NCBI GenBank assembly: GCA_037039685.1 | Contig: JAWNGF010000003.1 | Location: 2,914,001 to 2,978,000 of the forward strand | Direction: 5' to 3' | Length of the DNA: 64,000 nucleotides | Source: Ceratobasidium sp. AG-K | Taxonomy: Eukaryota > Basidiomycota > Agaricomycetes > Cantharellales > Ceratobasidiaceae | In this document: piece after piece, positions 54,282 to 64,000 of the stretch | Layout of the letters: each line of letters starts with the position of its first letter | How positions within the stretch are numbered: position 1 is the first letter of the stretch | The notes under the pieces: model-generated | Database searches by the model: none | What the model was told of the DNA's origin: nothing | What the model saw: only the letters and a program-made list of their open reading frames with translations | Position numbers and translations under genes: made by a program

Positions 54282-54742
54282 ATGGCTGCCTCCACCCTCT
54301 CCACCAACACCTGCATGGTCCACATCTATAAGGACCTCTACACATGCTCAGCCTCCTTCAAGTGGATGCTTGAAGCCGTCCCTCCACTCAAGAACAGCCA
54401 GTATTGTCACCCCAGAATGCAGCAGGCTTTTTACTTCATCATTGGGGCATGCTCATGTTGCTGCTGCCCCCCTTGCTCCTTTGTCAGTCACCCCCTCATC
54501 GTTGGAACAACTGGATCGCCCACAAGGCCCAGGGCATCCACAATGCCTGGGAAATCATGGACACCTCAAGGTGTTCCCGGCTGGGTCTCCAGGACCCCTT
54601 CCAGGTTGTCAATCTTACCAACAGACCAGGCAACAAAGAGCCCATCATTGACTTGATGGACAAGATGGATGAGGACAAATGGAGGGGCACTGGGACTGCT
54701 GAGGACCTGTTCATGTTGAATGATGAGGAGGCAGAGTTTTAA
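54282..54742 (+). pseudogene. Gypsy-C ORF3 (accessory ORF after pol), frameshifted
   Basis: ATG 54282 (MAASTLSTNTCMVHIYKD) in a good start context (ACCATGG). The frame seems to change near 54420-54500 to one ending EDLFMLNDEEAEF at 54742. It sits where ORF3 lies in Gypsy-A and -B but I see no clear sequence homology to them. It ends 58 bases before the polypurine tract. Confidence 0.5.
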
Positions 54743-54812
54743 TTTGGTAATGTGTGACTCTGTTAGGTCTGTTGCCTCTTTGTGCAAGTTGGAGGCCTAG
54801 AAGGGGGGGTAG

Positions 54813-55256
54813 TGTCACAACCTTTTCTGGTTTTCCTGTGTTTTCCTGTTTGTCTCATGTTTGGTCTTGTTCCTCCTGTATTGACGCATATAGTCGTCCT
54901 TATGTAAGCCATGTTTGCAGGACATGCCTGCCTGGCCTGTTTCCTCTTCTCCTTGGTGTCCATTGACTTATCATGCTTCCTTTGTCTTGTCCTTGCTTCC
55001 CTCAGACTCTTGTCTTTTCTTGTTTTGGTTCCCTTTGTTGTTTGCTCTCTATGGTACATAGCCACAGTAGTTAGTACATATACCAGCAACACAAGTCTTG
55101 TGGAGACAAGACTTGTTCTCTTGTTGTTTTCCCCAAATCACTCAACACGGGGCTCACTTAGGCCTTGACGCTGTTCATCTAACCTTTGTTGTTCCAACCC
55201 CCCCTCCTCACCACCTGTGGAGCCTTGGCCTCCAGGGTTTGGCTAGGGTTGTGACA
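54813..55256 (+). repeat. Gypsy-C 3' LTR (444 bp)
   Basis: Pairs with 39699-40142. Right flank is TGAAT. Confidence 0.93.
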
Positions 55257-55409
55257 TGAATGAGTTGCTGCAGGAACCAGGTGGGAGAGACAGGCAGAAT
55301 ATGTGCTGGACCTGGCTGTACTGCAACTTTTGGACCAGTTCCTCAGGTGTGTTTTGTCTGTGCACCTGTTGGTCAACAAATATCTTGTACTAAAATAGAG
55401 ACTATAAGA

Positions 55410-56975
55410 AAATGTGTGACAATAAATATTGTAAATCAGACTCACCCAGACAAATGACAAGTTGTGGCCATCCATGCGGAGCTTGTGATATCCTTGTGCC
55501 TGAACAATATCACCACCTTTGCCAAGTTGCATTCAACCCCACTGTTTGAGTGTGGACAGAATGAGATTTTTTGAAGCAACAGCTGAAATGCCAAATGTGG
55601 TTGCAAGGTATCTGACAATCTTGTCTTTGATTGGCTTCAATACAGTGAGTTGTGTGCTGGAGGGTGTTAAGAGAAACCAGTTTTTGTCTATAAATTGTAA
55701 GTAAATATATGTGCTGTTAAGAGAGTACTCACATTTTGGAACCCACTTGGCATTGCTTATTTCCCTTTTCTCTGCTGAAGTTCTCAAGCCCCCAAACCGT
55801 ACTATGTTGTGCAAGTTGTAGCGCTCCCAAATGATGTGGAGTTGAGCAACATCAACAAGGTGGCAACTCTTGACCAAAGATCCAACAAAGCTGCAAAACC
55901 GCTTCATTGGAAAAGCTCAGTATGAGCAAGGGGGGCCCATATATTCAATTGAGTTGACACTATGGAGGAGGTAGTGGAGATTTACTGGACACATTAGCAG
56001 ACAGTTGGCGTTGTGTTGGCAGTAAATTCTATTGCTTGTTGCAAGCTGGCTTGCTACATTGGACTTGTCTGTTTTCTCACCCGCTTGTACTTTGCCTTGT
56101 GTCATGTTTCTGTTTCCACCCGCCACATTGCCACCTTCTTGTGGTTCTCTCTGTTACACTGTGTGACGTGGCTGTGCTATTATACGAGTCATGTCTGTTC
56201 ATACAGCATGACTCATATGGACACTCCTGATTGGTTGACTGCTTTGACTCATGTGGCTGCGTTTGTATGACTTGGCCTCTTTGTGATTATATATAGAGGA
56301 CCAACAAGCCTGGTAACCCCAGCTTGTTTTGTCTCATCAAACATCCCCTTTGAGTGACACTTTGAACCACCCCTACCCTTAAGAGTCTACAGCCACTTAA
56401 GTGTGGTGCAATGCAAGAGGTCTCTTAGGTCTTAGTGCTGTCCACTCTCCATTGTGGCTTGTCTCATAGCCACCAAGAAGAAGCTTATGACATTGCTTAT
56501 TAGAAGATTTTGAGTAAGAAACATTTTTAAGCACATACTTTTTGTAGTCCTGAACCCATGTAGCAAATCCTTGATGAAGCTGAGGCAAGTCAGCCTTTGG
56601 GATCTCATAGGCCATACATACTTTGACAAGTTTGATAAGCTGGACAAAATGCTTATAGTATATTGTGTTCTTGAATCACTTGTGTAGGAGATGAGGTGCC
56701 AGTAAAGTTGCCCATAGAGACCAAGATTCAGCTATAAAATCTCCATGCTTTGCCAGATTAGGTAGACAACAGCCAAAGGGCAAGGGAATTGTGTTGCCAG
56801 AGGATTCACTTGTGTTGCCAATGAGTTTCCACATTGCTGCATTGATCAAGTAATATTCAGAACCATCATCCAGTTTATTGAAATTGTTGGTCCAAAGATC
56901 AATAAGCTGAGGGATGAGATTGATCCAAATCATATGCATGATCTCAACAGGGAATGAGGCTGGGATGCTGACCAA
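55410..56975 (-). pseudogene. Tnp2/CACTA-type transposon protein, C-terminal region, split by a solo LTR
   Basis: Reading on the minus strand: LPFGCCLPNLAKHGDFIAES, LWATLLAPHLLHK, QGFATWVQDYKKYVLKN (56975 to about 56498), then after the LTR LMCPVNLHYLLHSV, GPPCSY-stop-AFPMKRFCSFV, and GGDIVQAQGYHKLRMDG before an intron donor near 55460. This block order is that of the region C-terminal to Tnp2-like transposases in basidiomycetes. A TGA replaces the Trp of YWAFPM, and another TGA lies near 55533. The transposase core itself is not in the window. Gypsy-C is inserted at its downstream side. Confidence 0.75.
56037..56492 (+). repeat. Solo LTR of the Gypsy-A/B family (456 bp)
   Basis: Starts TGTTGCAAGC, ends GCTTATGACA, and has target duplication TTGCT at 56032-56036 and 56493-56497. 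It keeps the TATATATAGAGG box and the AGCTTGTTTTGT self-priming segment. It formed by LTR-LTR recombination within the Tnp2-type gene. Confidence 0.94.
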
Positions 56976-57081
56976 TGGAAGTCAAACCAGGAACGGAGGA
57001 ACCCTACACCAGGATGCTCTCAACCCATGGTAACAGTACGGAAATTGCCTCTTACCTTCTCAATAATGTCCCATCCTTCTA

Positions 57082-58827
57082 ATGGAACAAGCTCTACCCA
57101 GCTCCCTATTCCTTCTATTGTGTGGAAGGTTGAATCCTGCCCTTGAAAATACTAGGGGAGATCCTGCATTGGCACCACCAACAAGAACGCCATCTGCAAC
57201 AAGCGCCAGTGGCTCAATTGCCACAGCCTCAATAGACAAGAACTTAGGGCAACAGAGCACAGTCATCAATACACAGGGAAGGGAAGTAGAAGTCCTACAA
57301 GCCATCTATGATAGGATACAAAGGGAATACATGGAAAACAATGCCATCATGGCAGTAAGAATTGAGTCCCTCATACAAAGGTGGGACACAGAAATGGAAG
57401 GTAGTACTAACTATTTGCAGATCATTGAATGCATCAGCAGAAGAACAGAAGACACAGTCAACACTTTCCTAGAAAGAATAGGAGCAGTCAAGAACATTCT
57501 CCAAAGGATCCAGAATCCAGGAATCACTACCCTGAACACAATGGAACAAATTGACAGGACTTCCGGTAGGCATCAGGCTGGAATCAATGCTTCCATAACA
57601 GCACAAAACACAAGACTAGCAACATTGGAGGCAACTATACTACGCCTCCAGCAGGAGGAACAGGAAAGGGCTGAAGCTCACAGACAACTTCTATTCACTG
57701 TCAGGCAACAGATTGCCAACTTAGAAACAACAGCCAATTAAATTGGGGCTGATGTAGAAGCAATGGGAAAACAACAAATGGAAGATAGGGATGAAAGGAG
57801 GTTGGAGAAGAGCAGAAGAACTCCACCACCAAGAAACCCACCATCACTGCCACCCCAACCATCAGGATATGGGAGAGGACCCCAGCAAGCACCAAGCCCA
57901 CCATCCTCTCCCTCTATCCCATCCTTCTGTGTAGAAAATCAGTCAGGACATTGGGTACAGCAACAGGACCAAACAATAATCATCCAAACTCAAGGAGGCA
58001 ATGGAGGAGGATCAACCTCCAAACAGAAGATGCCTAAACCCTTTGATGGAACCCAAGGAACAGCAGCAGAAACCTTTCTGTCACAGATGAAGGCATACTT
58101 CCACATCAATGAAACCTACTACAACACAGACCTCAAGAATATTGCTGCCTTCCTAAACAATAAGAAGGAAGGGCAAGCAGCCAATTGGGTGCAACCAGCC
58201 CTGAATGTGTATAATGATAGATGCGCACATCTATGGCTGACCAACTGGGAAGAACTCCAAGTGGCTTTCACTGAACAATGGACGGACCCTGCTAAACAAC
58301 TAGAAGCCAAGACCAAACTATGGAAACTCTGCCAAAACAAGAGTATATCAGAATACATCTCAGACTTCCAACTACTCCAACAAGACATAGAATGGAACAA
58401 AGATGCTCTCATAGCATGCTTCAGACCTGGGCTTCAGCAGACCATCAAACCAGAACTCATAAGGGAGGAAATGCGCAACTATCATAGGCAACATCCAAGG
58501 TTGCCTCATGAATGGATGCAACCAGCCCTACAAGGCAAAAGGCTAAACCCTCCTAAATCTCAAGACAAAGGGAAAGGAAGGGACCAATGCTAACAACAAG
58601 GGACATCAAAATTGGATGACTTAATCCAAGTCCCCAATGAAGAAAAGGAATGCAGGAAGAAAGAAAACCTGTGCATCAAGTGTGGAAAACCTGGGCACAT
58701 GCTTAAAGATTGCCAATTGGGGTGGACCTACACAGACAAAGGAAAACAGCCAATCAAAGGAAAAGCAGCAGAAGTAATTGCAACACTGGGGGAAGTCACC
58801 TCAACTGCCTCTGAGTTGGAAAACTAG
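57082..58827 (+). pseudogene. gag: Gypsy-D: gag-only relic
   Basis: Three blocks in one frame: a coiled-coil N-terminal part to 57741, a capsid-like part at 57763-58593 (KPFDGTQGTAAETFLSQMKA, FTEQWTDPAKQLEAKTKL) and a zinc knuckle part to 58827 (CIKCGKPGHMLKDC). They are separated by in-frame TAA codons at 57739-57741 and 58591-58593, both explicable as CAA to TAA. No protease or RT follows, so the element is truncated soon after gag. Left boundary near 57000 and LTRs not found. Confidence 0.8.
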
Positions 58828-60018
58828 ATAGGTGTCCTAGCACTTGGATTGATTATTCAATATAATTTTTTTGTTATGACCTCATAACATTTATTCTGGT
58901 TTTATATCTTTTTTCCAATGCACTTTCCTTTTTTGGTATAAACATCTTGTCCCAATCATGTGATGTATTTGTCTTTCCTTGGGCAATCTGTGGTGCTTCT
59001 GATAAGCTAAGTCATATTGCATTGGATCCTGTACTTGATATAGATACAGATTTCCCATGTTGCCTCTGTTGATACAGGGCATTACACTCTCACATATATA
59101 TGCTTGGAGGGCAAGCCAGTAAACGACACAGCTTTGTTGTGAGTTAAGGACACAACAACTCAGTCTATAAGAAGAAGACTAAATTGGAAACAAGATCTAC
59201 CTAAGGACATGACAACTATGTACATAACAGGTCAGAAGTGTTCTAGATAGAATGTGATGAGAACATACCTCAGTCTATAAGAAGAAGACTGAGGAAAAAG
59301 GAAACAGGCAAAGCGCCCTAGAAATGGACTCAGGGTCCAGGCAAACAAGTACAACTGCCACATGTGTATATACATACATGACTGTTGGTTGAATAACAAC
59401 AAGCTTGACCTCCTTTCCATAGGACTTGCCAATACTACTTATCTATCTAAACCATTGCCCTTCCTTATGCTCTTGTGCATTTTGCAGTTGACCTTCTTAA
59501 CTACAACTGTGGCTACCTAATTGTTGAGTGAGGACATTAGGTCAAGCCATTTAGCAATTGCCATATTTAGGTCATTGATTGCCATATTTGTCTACCACTT
59601 CCCTGTTGAGACCAGTGTTGTGCAATTTGTTGCCAATCCTTTGAGATCAACAGAGCTATGCTACTACCATGGGCAACAGCGCAGTACTAGCTTAGACACT
59701 AGTTAAACTATTTGTGTAGCCACTGATCCTGGTGTAGATCCTTAGGGTGAAAAAGCATTGCTTAGGAATCTTCCCATTGGCAATGAAGGCAAACATGTTC
59801 AGCATCCCTAGACTGCTGAATTACCCACTTGCAAAAAACCTGCTATACATCACACCCATCCAAGGCTGTTGATTATCAGTAGGGATTGTCCAACGCTAGG
59901 TATTAGAAGCAAGGGATTAGCAATTCAATTGTGATCACCAAGAATTTTATCAAGAAACTTGTTGCTACAAGTAGTATATCTGGTGTGATCACATCACAAG
60001 TAGATCTAACTCCTTGCA
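58828..60018. other. Non-coding stretch, possible LTR of Gypsy-E
   Basis: TGTTATGACCTCATAACA at 58872-58889 is an inverted repeat of the kind that starts some LTRs. CAGTCTATAAGAAGAAGACT occurs twice (about 59161 and 59273). A TGTGATCACA palindrome is at about 59972. No coding region. It lies where the 5' LTR of Gypsy-E is expected, but the second LTR is outside the window, so this cannot be confirmed here. Confidence 0.35.
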
Positions 60019-60831
60019 GTGTTTGATCTTCCCATGCTCTCTCACCTTATCACTATTGTCAGTGAAACCATTGGTTTAGTTGACCAACATGTTGACCAAA
60101 TCAAAGAAAAGGTTGATGAGATAGATCAAACCCTTACTGAACAAATTTATATTGTTAAGGGTATCCAAGAAGCTAGGGAGGAAGATAACATGCAAATAGA
60201 GTGGGACATCCAGCACCTACATCAGCAACATGAAAAAAGCGAACAAGAGCTCAACTACAAAATCAAAATGACAAAAGTCAATACAAATAGTCTCAAAAAT
60301 GCTGTTGATTCCCTAATCAAACATAACAACAGTATGCTAAAAATAATTAACCAGCAAACAGCCAATATCAAGCATCAAACAAGGGAGATTGAGAAGCTCA
60401 AACAACAGGAGAAGCATCATTGGAAAAAAAATCAAAGAACTCCTTACTTGGAAAAATAACCAATCCAACAATGCATCAGTAGGCTTTCAAGTCCAATCTG
60501 CAAAAATCGCAATTAACCAGCCATTCTTACAGTGGCAGCCTTATTACCCCACCACATTGAGCAGCTTGCTGAACAATATCAACAAGAAAGAAGACAAGCA
60601 CACATACAATCTTTGATTGCCTTTGAATAGAACATCTACAATAATTACACATATTCATCTTTTGATGTCATAGGCAATGAGAACCCATCCTTCTTAGACA
60701 AGGAGGATTTAACTCTGAATTTTTTGCGATTTATATGTTTCATAAAGGACTGAAAAAGATGCCAAGAAATTAGAAACACAGTTCTGTACGGAATTGGTTC
60801 TCAATAAAATACCTTTCCTCATGTTTCCATC

Positions 60832-63034
60832 ATGGCCACAATGCCAGTAAACATGTACCCACCACCACAAAGTGCTTTTACAGAGAATTCCAGTAAAAGC
60901 AACATTGCAGGAGGATTAAACTATGCTTGTCAACAAATTGAAGGACTAAATAGTACTGCTACTGATGCAGACAGTAAAGCTTTATTAGCCCTTGTCAATT
61001 GTCAACACTTTAGCTTGGAAATCACACAATTAGAGGCAATAATACATCATTTGCAATCACGAATCACAAGATTGTCAGCACCAATGATAGCAGCATCAAA
61101 ACCCCTTGAGGCCAAGAAGCCAGATGCATTCAATGGTGAGAATTGGGATAAGACCCCCATATTCAAGAACCAAATTATGGGCTACATAGCAGTCCAAAAA
61201 CCAATGGCAACAGATACAGAAGAAGTGAACTTTGCTATTTCTTACATGATGGGAAAAGCACACAAATGGTTACAACCTTTTTTAACAAGTCACCAGGATC
61301 CCACAAATTCTTCAGTCAATTGGCTAGCAGATTGGGCTGGGTTTTGGACAGAAGTCAAACATTGATTCCAGGAGCCAGACAGGGAGCAGAAATACAGGCA
61401 GAAATATTGAGCACTAGAACAGACAAAAACAGTGCAAGAATACCTCAAAGATTTCCAGACTCATTCCTCTATTCTGGGATACAGTGATGTGGACTTAAGG
61501 GATCATTTCTACAAACATCTAAAAGTCAACATCAAGAGGACTGTTATGGTTCAGTGTAAATATATCCTAAAGTATAGAATATACTTTGTCTGTATCACAA
61601 CTTTATGGAGCCAGAGGGTAAAGTAAACTTTACTAGATCCTCAGAGGGCACTAATATCCTGTTACTAACAGTATTTGTTACTAAAGACAATATATCTTTC
61701 TTAACTGTAGAGGTACACTTAAGCTACAACTGTTTGAGCAATGCTACAAGGCAAGGTTCCCTATGAGTTGTATTTAAGATATCCCCCCTGATTGCTAGAA
61801 TCAAGTTAAGACTTAATATACTTCTCTAACACAAGTATCTGTAGTGCAGTGCTTAGTGCTTACTGTAGAACTCTTAAAGTTATCTCAACCTCAACTGCAA
61901 CTTAATTGGAGTTAAACTCAACAATTAAGGAGTGTTATTGGGAGAACTGCTTTAGGTCTCAGAATAAGCTGTAAAGCTGTCACACAAGTGATAAACTTGG
62001 TAAAGATGTATTGAAAGTAAATTGAGAGGTACTCTCTGGAGGCTCTCAGAGGCCAGTTTATATACTTTAGAGCGCACAGGTATGAATACTCAAGTGCACA
62101 TATTCTAACTAGAATTTCCAGGCCACTAGGTAGTGTGGAGTAGCCTAAGAATAGCTCTGTAGCTATAGTTAGATCATGCAGTGCTGCTCAAAGTACATAT
62201 TGAAGGTACAAACTCCATACATAGAGTGGCTATACATGTGGCCATTCTGCAAGAGCTTTCCAGAACAAGGAAACTACTAAATGAAGACTATTTACAAAAA
62301 TAGAGCAAGGCAGTGCGACTCCAACGCAAGTCTGATCGCGGAATTCCATGCAGTGATTGTGGAGATATGCTGTGTTCAAAGTATGGATCATGTGGCTATT
62401 GATATTTGAACACTGATAAGAGAATATCTCCAAAGCCGCTGTACGGAAATACATGAAACTCCGCCAATACATGTGCAAAGCTGTGCGTTAGTGAGCGCAA
62501 AAGAAATCTATGCTAGACAGATGGCTTTTGGGGATGAACAGAAATCACAACAATCTCAAGGGGGGGTAAAACCCAAGGTTCTTCCACTACAACCACTCCA
62601 ACTACCCAAAATCAAGGAAATAGGCACACACTCTTGTACCCAGGAGACAAAGTCTACAAAAATGAGCATGGTAGAAACTTTAAAGGAACCATATTGCATG
62701 TTGAAATGATTAATAACATGAAGACACCCTGTGTATATTGGGATGGAGCCAAAACAGCAACCAAGGACTCCTTCAGAGTTATCTGCAAAGACAATTACAC
62801 AACCCCAGCACCATTCACATACACCACAACTACCACAAAAGCAACACAACCAGGCCGTTGAGGGCCCGGACCCATGGAACTAGATGGGAAAGGAAAGACA
62901 ATCCTCAAGTGCTTCAATTGTGGTGGAGGAGGTCATATGGCAAACAAATGCCCATCAGCTCCTATGAGCAGTCATGAAGGAGAAATACTGTCAGAATCTG
63001 CAGACAAGTTGGGAAAAGGAGAAGCCCAGGAGTA
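60832..63034 (+). pseudogene. gag: Gypsy-E gag with an insertion
   Basis: MATMPVNMYPPPQSAF start, capsid-like KPDAFNGENWDKTPIFKNQI, then in-frame TGA at 61363-61365 and 61408-61410, then VQEYLKDFQTHSSILGYSD and HLKVNIKRTV up to the insertion at 61542. After it LVSAKEIYARQMAFG, a small beta-rich segment (YPGDKVYKNEHGRNFKGTIL) and the CCHC knuckle CFNCGGGGHMANKC (about 62916). The order matches Gypsy-C gag. Confidence 0.8.
61542..62471 (-). repeat. LTR-like insertion in Gypsy-E gag, about 930 bp
   Basis: Ends TGTTATGG and CCAATACA. A TATATAAAC box on the minus strand (near 62055) suggests minus orientation. There is no coding content. The flanks AGGAC and TGTGC do not match, and roughly 15 codons expected from comparison with Gypsy-C seem missing, so a deletion probably accompanied or followed insertion. 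The exact ends are therefore less sure than for the solo LTR at 49929. Confidence 0.55.
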
Positions 63035-63199
63035 AGCAGGAGAGCTTTTCTGGGCAAAATACTGGCTGATATACAGAGTGCAAACAAAATTTGTGAAATA
63101 TTATTAATATCAAATTAACCACAATTCAATATAAATTTCATTGCAACTCCAATAGCCAGTACTCCTGGTAAAAAATCTAGTTTTAATCCCTGCTCTTTT

Positions 63200-64000
63200 G
63201 AAGGATCTGCAATGATAGATAGTGGAGTAACATCCACTTTATCTCTAACACACTTGCTTCCACCGTCCACTTACCCAAGAAAGCACACATCACCCCTAAA
63301 AAATTAAAAGTCATTGATGGAAGAGAAGTTTCTTCAGGACTGGTCACTCATTATACATCTTTCAAGTTCACAATCCAAGGACATAAAGAAATCTTGGACT
63401 GTAATATAGTAGACATTGGCAGACACAGCATCATATTAGGCATGTCTTGGTTGAAAAGACATAACCCCTCCATAAATTGGAAAGAAATGACAATCCAGTT
63501 TGATTCAAAGCATTGCGCTGAAAATTGCTTTGACTCAAGCCCAATCATCCAGGCATCAGGATTAGAAGGTCTACCTTAAGAATATTCCAAATTTGCCAAA
63601 GTTTTCTCTGAAGAAGAGGCAGCAAAACCTGCCCCTCACAGAGGATACAATATGAAAATAGACTGGCTTCCGGATGCAAAACCAAAGCATGGCCCAGTGT
63701 ATAGTCACAACATGGAACAAGACAAAGTCCTGAAAGAAACAATCACAAAGATGCTGCAAAATGGATTGATCCAACAATCTGTCTCCCCACAAGCATCACC
63801 TGTTCATTTTGTTCCAAAGAAAAAGGTTGATGGGACGTTCAAGGAATGGAGATTGGTTGTGGACTATAGGGATGCAAATAGCAAAACCAAGAAGAACACA
63901 TACCCATTACCCTTAACTAATGACCTCATTGAGAAGCTTCAGGGAGCAGAAATTTTTACTAAACTGGACCTCAAGTCAGGTTTCAACCTTATTTGCATTA
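63200..64000 (+). pseudogene. pol: Gypsy-E protease and start of reverse transcriptase
   Basis: Protease MIDSGVTSTL (about 63208) with later LGMSWLKRHNPSINW. RT entry VHFVPKKK, then WRLVVDYRDANSKTKKNTYP and the first catalytic block TKLDLKSGFN at the window end. At least one TAA (63577-63579) and a frame change near 63300 are present. YxDD lies outside the window. Confidence 0.82.

Larger units (their letters stand above)
39699..55256 (+). mobile_element. Gypsy-C: Ty3/gypsy chromodomain element with two nested insertions
   Basis: LTRs of 444 bp (39699-40142 and 54813-55256) start TGTCACAACC and end GGTTGTGACA, a perfect 10-base terminal inverted repeat. Flanks TGGAT and TGAAT differ by one transition, consistent with an aged target duplication. 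Inside are a self-complementary primer site, gag, protease, RT, integrase, a canonical chromodomain, an extra ORF and polypurine AAGGGGGGGTAG (54801-54812). Gypsy-B (plus AGGAG) and a 1270-bp solo LTR (plus GATAA) were inserted later. Without them the element is about 7.15 kb. Confidence 0.92.
60019..64000 (+). mobile_element. Gypsy-E: Ty3/gypsy element, 5' part, runs off the window
   Basis: Plus orientation. An N-terminal coiled-coil protein part (60019-60459, many heptad Leu/Ile), gag (60832 onward), a zinc knuckle, a protease and the first RT motifs are present in the order of Gypsy-C, to which it is most similar. Gag is interrupted by stops and by a 930-bp insertion. The right end is beyond 64000. 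Confidence 0.82.

Noticed and set aside
59161..59293. Paired CAGTCTATAAGAAGAAGACT boxes as a promoter pair
   Set aside because: They are a local duplication with a weak TATA-like core and no adjacent start codon; no support for promoter function.
61537..62476. Clean solo LTR with target duplication in Gypsy-E gag
   Set aside because: The flanks AGGAC and TGTGC do not match and some gag codons seem lost, so it is listed only as an LTR-like insertion.
1..64000. tRNA, rRNA or CRISPR loci
   Set aside because: No cloverleaf with A and B boxes, no rRNA-like block and no regularly spaced short repeats with unique spacers were seen; the tandem arrays are minisatellites.

Overview
The window looks like repeat-rich, probably subtelomeric DNA of a filamentous basidiomycete (most likely Agaricomycetes; the genus cannot be told from the sequence). 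The reasons are many short (40-68 nt) GT-AG introns, an endonuclease-less Penelope-like reverse transcriptase bordered by CCTAA-type telomere-like tracts, a RecQ-type helicase relic, hAT and Tnp2/CACTA-type transposase relics, and Tf1-like chromodomain Ty3/gypsy elements. Almost every coding region is mobile or duplicated, and most are broken by stops that look like C-to-T or G-to-A changes.

Region 1 (1-18490): a directly duplicated unit of 8-9 kb (copy 1 438-9303, copy 2 10290-18490). Each copy carries a divergent gene pair: gene A (minus strand, three exons, function unknown) and gene B (plus strand, ten exons, with a ParB/DndB-like DGQHR motif). Downstream of gene B is a 163-bp minisatellite, 12 units in copy 1 and 8 in copy 2. 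Both copies end at the same telomere-like CCCTAAAACCT. Decay is complementary: gene A is intact only in copy 2 and gene B is best preserved in copy 1.

Region 2 (18490-25000): a 5'-truncated Penelope-like (terminon/Coprina-type) reverse transcriptase between CCTAA-type tracts, then a second upstream region of the same type with a TATA box and a near-canonical type I hammerhead ribozyme fold, followed by decayed sequence and a small inverted-repeat element. Region 3 (25000-28750): two inverted copies of one conserved exon flanking a small ORF and a RecQ-family helicase pseudogene that resembles fungal telomere-linked helicases.

Region 4 (28777-39240): a hAT transposase gene whose intron holds a 1.19-kb long-inverted-repeat (foldback) element, itself split by a Ty3/gypsy element (Gypsy-A, 30717-37938, 456-bp LTRs identical by eye, TSD GATTG). 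Region 5 (39699-55256): Gypsy-C, whose gag is split by Gypsy-B (40716-47838, TSD AGGAG) and whose protease-RT junction is split by a 1270-bp solo LTR (TSD GATAA). Region 6 (55257-64000): a Tnp2-type pseudogene split by a Gypsy-A-type solo LTR (TSD TTGCT), a gag-only relic (Gypsy-D), and the 5' part of another gypsy element (Gypsy-E) that runs off the window.

The strongest unusual signals are: (i) the LTR families carry self-complementary primer sites, with the 5' end of the predicted RNA able to pair with the sequence next to the 5' LTR, as in Tf1 self-priming, and the pairing co-varies between families; (ii) all three gypsy elements with a preserved 3' end carry an extra ORF after pol preceded by its own TATA-like box about 100 bp upstream; (iii) the nested insertions can be undone base by base; (iv) a DGQHR-motif gene sits in a subtelomeric duplication.
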